Source: SLQH01 sp964612995
GTDB lineage: Bacteria > Planctomycetota > UBA11346
Length of the DNA stretch: 26,407 nucleotides
Assembly: GCA_964612995.1 (NCBI GenBank)
Contig: CAZTGE010000049.1
Span: 1-26,407 of the forward strand
Reading direction: 5' to 3'
The position numbers and the translations under genes are program-made. Below, piece after piece: positions 17,042 to 25,352 of this stretch. Each line of letters begins with the position of its first letter. Positions within the stretch are counted from its first letter, which is position 1. The notes beneath the pieces were generated by a model that searched no databases, had not been told where the DNA came from, and was given only the letters and a program-made list of their open reading frames with translations.

Positions 17042-19731
17042 CCGAGGATCCGCAATGCGTCCAACCGTTCCGGATTCGCCATTTTGAGCAGGATGAAGAG
17101 GATCAGCGCGGTCATCTCGCCAGCGATCATGCCGATGGCCACCGACTTGAGCCGGCGGTAGGCGCCGGGTCCGCCGTAGCGCATCACCCCCGCCTTCCAG
17201 GCCCACCCGAGCAGGAAGCTGAACCACATCAGCCAGGCCGGATAGGAGGTGGCGGCGAGGAAGCCGATCGGGTGCAGTGGCCACCATGCGAAGAACATCC
17301 GCAAGACGCCGAGCGAGGCGACGATGCCGGCACCAGCGCCGTAGGCGGTCCAGGTGCGTCCCTGCTGGCGCTCGAGGTAGGCGTCAGCGGCGGCATCGGC
17401 CGCTGCGCGCTCTTCGGCGCGGATGCCGCCGGCGACCTTCTTCAGTGCCTGGGTCTCGAGCAGATAACCGGGCCAGTTGGTGTCCTTTGGCCCGTCGCCA
17501 CTGTAGGCGTGGCGCAGCATCGAAGCGCCGGCGATCAGCATCCCGACGAGGACCACAGCGAGCATCACCACGCCGATACGGCGTGGCGGCACCCCGCTAC
17601 GGTCGGCGAGATACGAGGCCTGGACCGCGTACGGCATCAGGGATTCGCGGGTGTCGGCCATCAGGCTGATGCCGATGAGGGTCAGTGGCATCAGTGCCGA
17701 GGGGGGCACGCTGAAGCCGACGACGCTGAAGAGCACGCTGTTGACCGTCCATTCGTTCGGCACCTGGATGAAGGGGATGCCGGTCTCGGCCACGATCCGG
17801 CTGATCACCAGCATGAAGCCGAGGAACAACAGCACCACGAGGGTGCTCGGGCCGGCGTCGGCACCGTAGCTGATCAGGGCCAGGACCATGGTCACGGCGC
17901 CGATGATCAGCGCCCAGACATAGGGCGCGGTGCGGCGTGCCTGTTCCTCGCCACGGCCGGTGAACGCCGCGCGCAGCAGGGCGAAGTACTGCGAGCGCCC
18001 GAGCCACAGGATCAGCAGGCACATGACCGCGTAGCCGCCGACGCCGGCCTGCTGGACGTCGGCCTTGTGCAGCGGGATGCCGCTGCTGTAGGACAGGAGG
18101 AACAGGATGTTGATGGCGACGAAACTGAACCACAGGCTGAAGCTGAGGTCCAGTGCGAGGAAGAAGGTCAGGGCGATGATGCTGAACGAGACCCGGGGGA
18201 TGAAGAGGAAGCTCGGACGGTAGGCGTGGCGCCAGGGGCTGCCTTGGAACGGGGCATCGGGTCCGTTGTAGAAGTCGAACACGGTCTGGAAGCCGATCTC
18301 GATCAGCCCCCAGCGCTCGAGTCCGTTCCACAACACCAGCAGGAAGACGATCACGAAACCGGCCCAGAAACCGTGGTTGGTGAACAGCGCATTGAACGAC
18401 CGGCGCGGCGGGGCCGGTTCGAGCAACGAGAGCAGCACCTGGCCGATGGGGTAGGGCAGACGTTCGTTGTGGATCCACTGTCGACGGAGCACGAAGGCCG
18501 TGGCGATCGACGCGATGAAAGCCCCCAGCAGCAGTGGGGACCAGGCCAGCAGGGGCGTGACCCAGGCCCAGAAGGGGGTGGGCGGATCCGCGACCGCCTC
18601 GACCGTGAGCCGGGCCGGCACGATGAGCGAGTTGCCGGGCGCCGGCTGCGCGTCTGCGGCGAGCTGTGGGTTGGCCTCGCGCAAGGCCTCGGCCGCGTCC
18701 GGGTCGCCGTAGTAGTACCTGGCGATCGTGGCGAGCGATTCGCCGGGGGCGACGGGATGACGTCGTCCGGTGTCCACCGCTGCGCGATCGCCCGGTTTGA
18801 GGCCGCGTAGCGCCCGGCCGACACGGCTGGACTCCAGATCGAGCAGACCGGTCTCGCCGGCGATGCTGCGGTCGACCGCCGTTCGTCCGGCCAGGGCCTC
18901 GGCCTGCCTGCGCTCGCCGTCTTCCATCCAGGTGACCCGGGAGCGATGGCGCACGGCGTCCTGCGTGGCCGGAGCGAGGCCGTTGAGGTAGCCTTCGACC
19001 ACGTAGCGGTACTCGGGATCGTTGCGCGGGATCTCGCCCACCGCGGGGATGCCCAGGAAGAGCTCGTGTGGCAGCGCCCAGCGTGCCTCGGGCAGCGCCG
19101 AGGGGTCCTGCGCCAAAACGAAAGTGCGATACTCCGGCTGCGACAGGCTGTCGTCGCCGTCGCTGTCGGCCGTGGTGAAGGCCTCACCGGTGCCGAGTTC
19201 ATCGGGGTCGAGCGCGCCGTCGCCGTCGGCATCCAGCTGCTCGAAGCGGCGCGCGAGCTGGCCCTCGAGCTGTGCTCGCGCCGTGGCCGTGTCTTCCGGG
19301 CCCAGCGGTTCGCGCAGGCGTTCGTAGTCGCCACCCGGCTTGAGCCGGGTGGCGGGCAGGGTGATCATCCCCGGCAGGTAGCGGATCAGGCCACTGCTGA
19401 CCACACCGCCGAGGGCCAGCAGCATCGCCAGCACGACCACCAGTTCGCCCTGTCGGAACCGGCGTTCGCCCAGCAGGGGATTGACCACCAGCACCATGAC
19501 CAGGATCACCAGCAAGACGGCTGGTGGCAGGTAGTGGAGGTAGAGCGAGGTGTTCTCGAGGAACCAATCGTTCCACGGCGTGACCAGAGCGAAGACCACG
19601 GTCAGGACCGCGCCGAGCGCCAGCGCACGGATCGTGAAGCACCGTTGTCCTCGACCCTGCGCCATGGGGGTGTCGGCCTGATCGGGGGGGGCGACCGGAC
19701 GATCACTCGCCTGCTGCTGGTGCTCCTGCAT
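17038..19731 (-). CDS. OPT-like (DUF6785/6784-type) membrane protein with EF-hand and LysM inserts
   Basis: 897 residues from the ATG at 19731. The frame stays open to an ATG at 19899, but that start lies inside a large inverted repeat; neither start, nor the ATG at 19665, has a good ribosome site. Three TM helices (about 32-125) are followed by a soluble loop of roughly 250 residues. The loop holds two EF-hands (DADGDGALDPDE near 165, canonical; DSDGDDSLSQPE near 185, with Asp in place of the central Gly) and a LysM-like unit (about 324-374: HPVAPGESLATIARYYYGD, then GNSLIVPARL). About a dozen more TM helices follow, with LPYPIGQ and a C-terminal WPLHPIGF segment typical of the DUF6784 region. 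LysM binds peptidoglycan-type glycans and EF-hands bind calcium, so the loop is expected to be extracytoplasmic. It is the first gene of the operon and a distant paralogue of the 665-aa protein. Confidence 0.87.
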   Translation of the reverse strand: MQEHQQQASDRPVAPPDQADTPMAQGRGQRCFTIRALALGAVLTVVFALVTPWNDWFLENTSLYLHYLPPAVLLVILVMVLVVNPLLGERRFRQGELVVVLAMLLALGGVVSSGLIRYLPGMITLPATRLKPGGDYERLREPLGPEDTATARAQLEGQLARRFEQLDADGDGALDPDELGTGEAFTTADSDGDDSLSQPEYRTFVLAQDPSALPEARWALPHELFLGIPAVGEIPRNDPEYRYVVEGYLNGLAPATQDAVRHRSRVTWMEDGERRQAEALAGRTAVDRSIAGETGLLDLESSRVGRALRGLKPGDRAAVDTGRRHPVAPGESLATIARYYYGDPDAAEALREANPQLAADAQPAPGNSLIVPARLTVEAVADPPTPFWAWVTPLLAWSPLLLGAFIASIATAFVLRRQWIHNERLPYPIGQVLLSLLEPAPPRRSFNALFTNHGFWAGFVIVFLLVLWNGLERWGLIEIGFQTVFDFYNGPDAPFQGSPWRHAYRPSFLFIPRVSFSIIALTFFLALDLSFSLWFSFVAINILFLLSYSSGIPLHKADVQQAGVGGYAVMCLLILWLGRSQYFALLRAAFTGRGEEQARRTAPYVWALIIGAVTMVLALISYGADAGPSTLVVLLFLGFMLVISRIVAETGIPFIQVPNEWTVNSVLFSVVGFSVPPSALMPLTLIGISLMADTRESLMPYAVQASYLADRSGVPPRRIGVVMLAVVLVGMLIAGASMLRHAYSGDGPKDTNWPGYLLETQALKKVAGGIRAEERAAADAAADAYLERQQGRTWTAYGAGAGIVASLGVLRMFFAWWPLHPIGFLAATSYPAWLMWFSFLLGWAWKAGVMRYGGPGAYRRLKSVAIGMIAGEMTALILFILLKMANPERLDALRILG

Positions 19732-20063
19732 TGCGGGGCGCACGTCTACCAAGGAATCCCGGCGATGGAAGCAAGAGGCGAGGTCAAGGCTGCCGGGCGA
19801 CTCAAAGCTCGCCCCTGGAGCGCCGATCACCAGGTCGGCATGCCTTGCGTCGCCTCCACCTGCGTCCAACCGCCCGGCCCTCTTTGATGCTTGGGCCATA
19901 GTAACGCAGGTGGAGGCGAGGCATGGCCCTCATTTGCGAGCTTTGCGTCGCCCTGGCCAAGGCGGTGCTCAAGCCGCCGCCAACGGGGCCGATGCTGGAC
20001 GGGGGCGTCGGCTCGCGACCCGCGGTGAGCTCGGCTGAACGCGCCGCGCCCGAGGGAGGGTCG
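19732..20063. promoter_or_regulatory. divergent intergenic region with a large interrupted inverted repeat
   Basis: This separates the minus-strand operon from a plus-strand membrane-protein gene. TCGCCTCCACCTGCGT (19850-19865) pairs perfectly with 19904-19919 (16 bp). After a 5-base bulge the arms extend by CATGCC/GGCATG (19839-19844 with 19920-19925). An inner 5-bp stem (19876-19880/19893-19897) sits in the loop. The right arm contains GGAGG (19912-19916) and an ATG (19923), so on a plus-strand transcript the hairpin would hide a possible start. No convincing -35/-10 pair was found in either direction; TTGACC reads toward the operon near 19785 without a clear -10 box. Confidence 0.5.
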
Positions 20064-22256
20064 ATGTTCGCTGCGGCTGCTTACGCTCTGGCGACCCTCG
20101 CGATGCTGGCCCAGCTGGTGCATAGCGACCACCCTTCCACCGGGCTGTACGCAGTCGCGACCGCCGGTCTCGCGCTGGGCGTGTGGACCCTGTACGCGCG
20201 CCTGCCGCGCTGGCTCGTCGGTCTGCTCGCAGTCGCCATCAGTGGCCTGGTGGTGCTGGTGATGTCGATCACCGTCCAGTTCAGCCCGGGACAGGCTCTG
20301 ATCGTCACCGCTCTGGCCATGGTTTACGTCGGCCTCGCCCTGGCCGACCGCCTGCAGCTGACCATCGCCGTGCTGAGTGTGTTGCCCCTCGCGGCAACCG
20401 CCGAGCTGCTGCGGGGTGCGCCGACGCGGGAGATCCTCGCCTGGTCGCTGCTGTCCTGGTCGCTGTTGCCACTGCTGATGCATGGCCGACCGGCGCTGCT
20501 CGGCGGTGGACTGATGTGGTGTGTGGCGTCGGTCCTCGTGTTCGGACCCGGCGCCGCGCCGGTGTCCTTGCGGCCGCCCACGCTCGACGATCTCAGCAAT
20601 GCCGGGCCAGCCCTGCTGCTCGGGCTCTCCCTGATCCATCTGGTGCCGGCGGTGCTGCGCGCTCAACGCTCCTTCCTCTGGCCGGTGGGCGCAGGCCTCT
20701 TGCTCGCGGTCCTGCTGACCCTGCTCGCGCTGGCCACCGGTCCCTGGCCCGGTGGACGTCCATTGGTGCTCGATATCGCCATGCAGGCCGCCCTGACCCT
20801 GGCCGGGGTCGGCGTGCTCGGCCTGTTGTGTACTGTGCGGCAGGGGTGGCTGTTGTGGGTCAGCGCCGAGCGCATCCTCGGCTTCGCCGTGGTTGCGACC
20901 GTGGTGGCGCTCCTGGTTCCGGCCGGAGCCGGACAGGCGGTGAGCGTGCTTGTCGGGGGGGCTGCGGTCAGCCTGCTGCTGCTGCTCGCCGGCCGCATCG
21001 CGGGCGGGCAGGCGCAACCGGGCACGGCCAGTCTGCCGCAGGTCGAACCGCTCACCGTCCCTGGCGACAGGCCGGTCAGCGAGGTCTGGCGCACCGTGCG
21101 CACCCAGGTTTCCGAGGTGGTGGTCGACGCCCGTCGACGTGGCCTGCGGACCTCGCACCTGGTGCCCCTGGCCCTGTTGTGCCTGACCTATCCGACCTGG
21201 CCCCACCTGACCACCGGGTGGGTCCTGCCTTTGCTGGTTGCGCTCATGGCGCCGGTCGCCGGTGGCATGCTCGCGCACAGCATGTCCGCGGCCTTGCTGG
21301 TTCCGGCCTCGCTGGCTTTGGCCACCTGGGCCCTCGGCGCCCCGCCGCTGCTGGCGCTCTCCTGCGGCGCGGGGGGGCTGGCCCTGCTGTACCCCTTTGT
21401 CCGCTGCGATGATCTCGGAGGTCTCTGGATTTTGCCGACAGGCTTCGTGGCGCTGGCTGTCCTGCATCCGTTCTACGGTGGCGTGGGCGATGCCTGGAGC
21501 GAGACGGTGATGGCGGCGGGCGTCGCGGTACTGGCGGCCAACCTGCTCGGCAGGGGCAGTGCGCGCTGGCCGGTGCTGGCCGCCGCGGCGCTGGGCACCT
21601 GCGTCTACCTGGCCTGGTGGATTCCGCGCAAGGACCCTTTCGCGGTGCACATCCTGTTCGACCACGACCATCTGTTGCTCGGCCTGCGTTCGCTCACGCG
21701 GATCCCGGTCGTGGCGCTCGCGCTGCAGGCGGTATGGGTGGTCCGGGTGCACGAGGCGGCGGGGCGGCGATTCGAAGCCGTCACCCTGGGCTGGTCGGCG
21801 ATCGCCCTGGGGGCGACCGTGTACGCGGTGTTCGGCATGCCCTGGCTCGTGCTGGTCGCTCCGGTGGCGTGGGTGGCGCTCCTGCCGCTGCTCTTCGCCG
21901 GTCTGCGTGAGGTGGACTTCGGTCGTGCGGGTGGCTGGCGCGCGCCGCTGGCCGATGGCAGTGCCTGGTTGTTGGCCGTCCTGCTCGCCGGGCTCGGGCG
22001 AGCCTACCTGATCGCCGTGGCCGCCGGCGGCAGCGGTGGCGTGCCAAAGCCGGTGCGTGCTGGCGCGATGGGCGAGGTGATGCTGGGCTCGATCTGCACC
22101 GCGCACGCCGCGCTCCTGGGCCTGGTAATGGTCGCCGCCGCTGGTCCGTGGGTGCGCCATCGGCGGCGACTCACGGCCGCGCTCGTGCGGCGGTGCCGGG
22201 CCTTGATGCCGCGCCGCAAGCGCCGCATCGCACCGCGGCGGGCCGATGCGGGGTGA
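20064..22256 (+). CDS. large polytopic membrane protein of unknown function
   Basis: 730 residues from the ATG at 20064, which follows GAGGGAGGG closely. A second possible start at 19923 has GGAGG 6 bases upstream and would add 47 polar residues, but it lies in the large inverted repeat. From its first residues (MFAAAAYALATLAMLAQ) the protein is extremely hydrophobic, with roughly twenty TM segments rich in Leu, Ala, Val and Gly and only short loops. The longest soluble piece is near residues 330-375. The C-terminus is a short basic cytoplasmic tail (PRRKRRIAPRR). One polar motif in the second half (FDHDHLLLGLR) could be functional. I recognise no family. It is transcribed away from the ABC operon and may share control with it through the divergent region. 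Its composition suggests a transporter or lipid/polymer-handling protein, but nothing specific supports either. Confidence 0.8.
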   Translation: MFAAAAYALATLAMLAQLVHSDHPSTGLYAVATAGLALGVWTLYARLPRWLVGLLAVAISGLVVLVMSITVQFSPGQALIVTALAMVYVGLALADRLQLTIAVLSVLPLAATAELLRGAPTREILAWSLLSWSLLPLLMHGRPALLGGGLMWCVASVLVFGPGAAPVSLRPPTLDDLSNAGPALLLGLSLIHLVPAVLRAQRSFLWPVGAGLLLAVLLTLLALATGPWPGGRPLVLDIAMQAALTLAGVGVLGLLCTVRQGWLLWVSAERILGFAVVATVVALLVPAGAGQAVSVLVGGAAVSLLLLLAGRIAGGQAQPGTASLPQVEPLTVPGDRPVSEVWRTVRTQVSEVVVDARRRGLRTSHLVPLALLCLTYPTWPHLTTGWVLPLLVALMAPVAGGMLAHSMSAALLVPASLALATWALGAPPLLALSCGAGGLALLYPFVRCDDLGGLWILPTGFVALAVLHPFYGGVGDAWSETVMAAGVAVLAANLLGRGSARWPVLAAAALGTCVYLAWWIPRKDPFAVHILFDHDHLLLGLRSLTRIPVVALALQAVWVVRVHEAAGRRFEAVTLGWSAIALGATVYAVFGMPWLVLVAPVAWVALLPLLFAGLREVDFGRAGGWRAPLADGSAWLLAVLLAGLGRAYLIAVAAGGSGGVPKPVRAGAMGEVMLGSICTAHAALLGLVMVAAAGPWVRHRRRLTAALVRRCRALMPRRKRRIAPRRADAG

Positions 22257-22317
22257 GTCCGGTGCCGCGGTGTCCGAGCTGGCAACGGGGGCTGTACGGG
22301 CATGCAGGGAACCATGA

Positions 22318-22346
22318 TTGACCGCCTGAATCCCCACGGCTACAAA
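22318..22346 (+). promoter_or_regulatory. sigma-70-type promoter of the hibernation factor gene
   Basis: TTGACC (22318-22323) and TACAAA (22341-22346) are spaced by exactly 17 bases, the best promoter match in the window. Transcription would begin near 22353, giving a leader of about 74 bases before the ATG at 22427. The leader starts with a small hairpin (GACCC/GGGTC) and ends with GGAGG. Confidence 0.6.
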
Positions 22347-22426
22347 GGCATCAGGACCCCCCTGGGTCGACATCACCAAGCAGGCGGCGCGGCAGGGGAC
22401 ACGGCCGCCGGAATCGGAGGTCTTCC

Positions 22427-22753
22427 ATGACAGACATCCACATCTCGGGCGTGCACAACTACAAGATCTCGGACCGTTTGCGCGGTACCGTGGAGGAGAA
22501 GCTGGGGTCGTTGAGTCGCTTCAACATCGAGTTGACCAAGATCGTGGTCACCATCGGCGAGGCGGAGAACAAGTGCTACCGGGTCGATGTGGATATGCAC
22601 CTGTCGCATGAGAAGGACGTGGTCGCACACGTGGTCGCGCCGACTGTATATGCGGCAATCGACGGCGCGAACGACAAGTGCGCGGCGCAGCTGCGCAAGA
22701 TCCACGACAAGCAGTCGCGGCGCAGCGATCGACAGGCGCTCAAGATGCCCTGA
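22427..22753 (+). CDS. hpf: ribosome hibernation-promoting factor, short form
   Basis: A 108-residue protein with GGAGG 7 bases before the ATG. It shows the full HPF/RaiA pattern: an N-terminal strand (MTDIHISGVHNYKISD), a helix with LRGTVEEKLGSLSRF, strands IVVTIGEAENKCYRVDVDMHL, VVAHVVAPTVYAAID, and a basic C-terminal helix ending QLRKIHDK. Proteins of this family bind the decoding centre of the 30S subunit in stationary phase or stress, block translation and protect the ribosome. The length matches the short HPF/YfiA type, without the dimerisation domain of long HPF. It stands alone under its own promoter and converges on the eIF2B-like gene across a hairpin. Confidence 0.95.
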   Translation: MTDIHISGVHNYKISDRLRGTVEEKLGSLSRFNIELTKIVVTIGEAENKCYRVDVDMHLSHEKDVVAHVVAPTVYAAIDGANDKCAAQLRKIHDKQSRRSDRQALKMP

Positions 22754-22780
22754 GCCCGGCACCGGCCGGATGGACGTCGG

Positions 22781-22808
22781 AGCGGATCGGCCTGTGGGTC
22801 GATCCGCT
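22781..22808. terminator. hairpin between convergent hpf and eIF2B-like genes
   Basis: AGCGGATCG (22781-22789) pairs perfectly with 22800-22808 around a 10-base loop, in the 61-base gap between two convergent stop codons. The bases that follow on the plus strand (TCCTCGTT) are only moderately T-rich, so this is a possible shared terminator. Confidence 0.45.
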
Positions 22809-22814
22809 TCCTCG

Positions 22815-23636
22815 TTACAGGGCCGAGAACAGACCGCAGATCTCGCTGCGCGCGACGGCATCGAGCGCGGTCGGGCAGCCAGGGGCGATGGCCCGGCTGC
22901 CGGTGACCAGTGCGCTGATCAGCTCTGCGGGCAGCAGTTCCGAGTCGGGCAACAGCGGGATGTCCTCGCCGCGATCGGTCCCTGGATGCAGTGCGCTCGG
23001 TGGAGCGACGAGCAGGACCGCGGCGCCGGTCTGGCGGGCGGCGATGGCCGCGGCGTGACCGGGCGCCGGCACCGTGGCGTCGCCGTTGCGGGCGCACCAC
23101 CAGCACCTGATGGCCACCGCGCTGCAGCCGCCGGAGCGGATGCGTTCGATCATGCCAGGAGCGTCGTCTGCGGTGCTGCGCCCGAGCTCGAACACCGGTC
23201 CGGCCCGGTGTTCGGCGAGGCGGTCGATGCAGCCCGCGATGCTGCGATCGCGGGCATGGGCCTCGCGTCCGATGCGTTCGACTTCCATCAGCAATCGAGC
23301 GCGCATCTCCAGCGCCTGCAACAAATGGCAGTGCAGGTCGAAGCAGTCACGCATGCGTCGCAGGGCGTTGAGCAGATGCGCGTTGCCGGGTTGGGCCGCA
23401 CACAGCGTGGTGATCGCTGTATCGAGCAGCGGTTCGAGCGTATCGCTCGGGCCTGCGTCGGCGCCGATACAGGCCAGGGGCAGCGCATGGGCCGCGGCGA
23501 GCGCGTTGATCCGCGGTGGCAGCAGCGGCCGGTCTGCGAGCAGGGCTGCCACCGCGGAAGGCTCGGCGAACAGACGGGAGGCGCCGATGCGCAGGCGACC
23601 GGTCAGGCCGCCCTGCCAGGCGACCGCGGGGCTCAT
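22815..23636 (-). CDS. eIF2B/MtnA-like protein, catalytic residues apparently lost
   Basis: A 273-residue protein whose ATG at 23636 overlaps the purE stop as ATGA. The C-terminal half aligns by eye to the nucleotide-fold domain of the eIF2B/MtnA/ribose-1,5-bisphosphate isomerase family. In MtnA this reads GADRxAxNGDxxNKxGTxxLAxxAxxxxxPFYVAAP, then GxxIPIE; here it is RCWWCARNGDATVPAPGHA, AAIAARQTGAAVLLVAPP, RGEDIPL. The catalytic Asp of the GADR motif falls on Trp, and the usual HCNAG loop with its catalytic Cys is not seen. It is also shorter than MtnA (about 345). A regulatory or non-catalytic sugar-phosphate binder is more likely than an isomerase. It is the third gene of a carA-purE operon, which hints at a link to nucleotide metabolism. 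The family call is moderate; the coding call is strong. Confidence 0.8.
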   Translation of the reverse strand: MSPAVAWQGGLTGRLRIGASRLFAEPSAVAALLADRPLLPPRINALAAAHALPLACIGADAGPSDTLEPLLDTAITTLCAAQPGNAHLLNALRRMRDCFDLHCHLLQALEMRARLLMEVERIGREAHARDRSIAGCIDRLAEHRAGPVFELGRSTADDAPGMIERIRSGGCSAVAIRCWWCARNGDATVPAPGHAAAIAARQTGAAVLLVAPPSALHPGTDRGEDIPLLPDSELLPAELISALVTGSRAIAPGCPTALDAVARSEICGLFSAL

Positions 23637-24133
23637 CCCTGGTCGCCGGCCTGCAGCTCCTGATCCTTGGCGATCACGTCGCGGGTCTTCTGCGCGCGAT
23701 AGGTGCAGAGGCGTTCGTGCAGCGTGTCGTCGGCCACGGCCAGGATCTGCGCCGCGAGCAGTGCGGCGTTGGTCGCACCCCATGAGCCGACGCTGACCGT
23801 GGCCACGGGCATGCCCGGCGGCATGTTGCAGGTGCTGTAGAGGGCATCGACGCCGCCGAGCGCACCGGCAGCGAGGGGGATGCCGACCACCGGGCGGGCG
23901 GTGAGCGCAGCCACCGCGCCAGCGAGATGGGCCGCGCCGCCGGCAGCGCAGATGAAGACCTTGGTGCCTTCGGACTCGGCCCTGGCGATCAGCTCGCGCA
24001 CGTGTTCGGGGGTGCGGTGGGCGCTGCCGACCCGCATCTCGACCGAGACTTCGAGTTCCTGCAGCAGGCTCTTGGCCTTCTCGACCACCGGCAGATCGCT
24101 GGTGGATCCCATGATGATGACGACGTCGCTCAC
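23633..24133 (-). CDS. purE: N5-carboxyaminoimidazole ribonucleotide mutase, PurE class I
   Basis: A 166-residue cytoplasmic enzyme of purine synthesis that converts N5-CAIR to CAIR. The start is a GTG at 24133: AGGAGG sits 4 bases upstream and the GTG overlaps the carA stop as GTGA. Family landmarks are complete: MGSTSDLPVVEKA (binding loop, residues 8-20), GSAHRTPE with the active-site His, CAAGGAAHLAGAVAALTARPVVGIP, MPPGMPVATVSVGSWGATNAALLA and the C-terminal LAVADDTLHERL helix. The length is typical (about 160-170). The partner PurK is not next to it, so class I is assumed from the sequence pattern. It sits between carA and the eIF2B-like gene and overlaps both by 4 bases. Confidence 0.95.
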   Translation of the reverse strand: MSDVVIIMGSTSDLPVVEKAKSLLQELEVSVEMRVGSAHRTPEHVRELIARAESEGTKVFICAAGGAAHLAGAVAALTARPVVGIPLAAGALGGVDALYSTCNMPPGMPVATVSVGSWGATNAALLAAQILAVADDTLHERLCTYRAQKTRDVIAKDQELQAGDQG

Positions 24134-25284
24134 GTGGCCTCCTGGTTGGTCTGGGACGCATGCGCTGCGATGCGGTCCGCGAATTGCTTGAACAGGTAGA
24201 TCGGATCGGAGGGCCCGGGACAGGCCTCCGGATGGTACTGGACGCTGAACACCGGCAGCGAGCGATGCGCGATGCCCGAGCAGGTCTGGTCGTTGAGGTT
24301 GAGGTGGGTGACCCCGACCTCGTCCGGCAGGGAGGTGAGATCGATGGCGAAGCCGTGGTTGTGGCTGCAGATCTCGATCGCGCCGCTGGCGTGGTTCTTG
24401 ATCGGATGATTGGCGCCGCGATGGCCGAACTTGAGTTTGTAGGTCCTGGCGCCGAGGGCGAGGCCGAGCAGCTGGTGCCCGAGGCAGATGCCGAACATCG
24501 GCAAACCGTGTGGCAGCAGCTGTTTGACGGTCTCGATGGTGGTGGTGACGGCAGCCGGATCGCCGGGGCCGTTGGAGAGGAAGATGCCCGCGGGCTCCAG
24601 CGCCAGGATCTCTGTGGCTGGGGTCGCCGCCGGCACCACCGACAGCCGCAGGCCGCAGGATGCGAGCAGACGCAGGATGTTGCGTTTGACACCGAGGTCG
24701 ATCACCACCACGTGCGGCCGGTCGCGTAGCGGCGTCCAGCTGATGCCGCCGCCGAAGGCGGCCGGGTCGACCGTTTCGGCCCACTCGTAGATGCGCTCGG
24801 TCGACACGCGTGACGCCAGATCCTGCCCGCTCATGTCGGGCACCGCCGCGGCGCGTTCGATCAGTTCCGCGTCGCTGTGGTCCTCGCTCGAGAGCAGGGC
24901 CGGCATCGCTCCGGAGACGCGCAGACGCTTGGTGATCGCGCGGGTGTCGACACCTTCGATCGCCACCACCCCGTGCTGCTCCAGGAAAGCGTGCAGCGGT
25001 TCGGCCGCGCGGAAGTTCGAGGGCTGGCGGCAGCACTGGCGCATGACGAAACCGGCCACATGCGGCGCGTCGCTCTCCATGTCGTCGGGGTTGACGCCGT
25101 AATTGCCGATCTCGGGGTAGGTCATGGTCACGATCTGGCCGCTGTAGCTCGGATCGCTGAGCACTTCCTGGTAACCGGTCATCGCGGTGTTGAACACCGC
25201 CTCGCCGGTCACGGTGCCGATCGCGCCCACGGCGGTGCCGCGGAAGATCGTGCCATCGTTGAGCACCAGCCTGGCTTGCGTCAT
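24130..25284 (-). CDS. carA: carbamoyl-phosphate synthase small (glutaminase) subunit
   Basis: A 384-residue protein, close to the 382 of E. coli CarA. The start is the ATG at 25284, with GGGAGGG about 6 bases upstream. The N-terminal small domain reads LVLNDGTIFRGTAVG, then GEAVFNTAMTGYQEVLSDPSY. The C-terminal class I glutamine amidotransferase domain has the nucleophile Cys267 in GICLGHQ, and His351 and Glu353 in QYHPEACPGP, completing the triad. It releases ammonia from glutamine for the CarB large subunit, feeding pyrimidine and arginine synthesis. No carB is present in the window. It leads an operon with purE and the eIF2B-like gene. Confidence 0.96.
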   Translation of the reverse strand: MTQARLVLNDGTIFRGTAVGAIGTVTGEAVFNTAMTGYQEVLSDPSYSGQIVTMTYPEIGNYGVNPDDMESDAPHVAGFVMRQCCRQPSNFRAAEPLHAFLEQHGVVAIEGVDTRAITKRLRVSGAMPALLSSEDHSDAELIERAAAVPDMSGQDLASRVSTERIYEWAETVDPAAFGGGISWTPLRDRPHVVVIDLGVKRNILRLLASCGLRLSVVPAATPATEILALEPAGIFLSNGPGDPAAVTTTIETVKQLLPHGLPMFGICLGHQLLGLALGARTYKLKFGHRGANHPIKNHASGAIEICSHNHGFAIDLTSLPDEVGVTHLNLNDQTCSGIAHRSLPVFSVQYHPEACPGPSDPIYLFKQFADRIAAHASQTNQEAT

Positions 25285-25309
25285 CGCCGTCCCTCCCCGG
25301 GTCGGGCGC

Positions 25310-25336
25310 ATCCTAGGCCGAACCCCGGCTGCGCAA
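25310..25336 (-). promoter_or_regulatory. candidate carA promoter
   Basis: On the minus strand TTGCGC (25331-25336) and TAGGAT (25310-25315) are 15 bases apart, with a predicted start near 25303 and a leader of about 20 bases. The -10 box is good and the spacing short. No PyrR- or arginine-type leader structure fits in so short a leader. Confidence 0.3.
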
Positions 25337-25352
25337 GGACAGGCGGGGCGAG

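Noticed and set aside
17042..17287. Longer version of the 300-aa protein starting at 17287
   Set aside because: The extra residues are Arg/Pro-rich shadow of the upstream membrane-protein gene; the ATGA overlap at 17041 is typical of this operon.
19827..22379. 850-residue open frame opposite the hydrophobic membrane protein
   Set aside because: Low-complexity, Gln/Gly/Arg/His-rich mirror translation; the plus-strand frame has proper TM segments and ribosome site.
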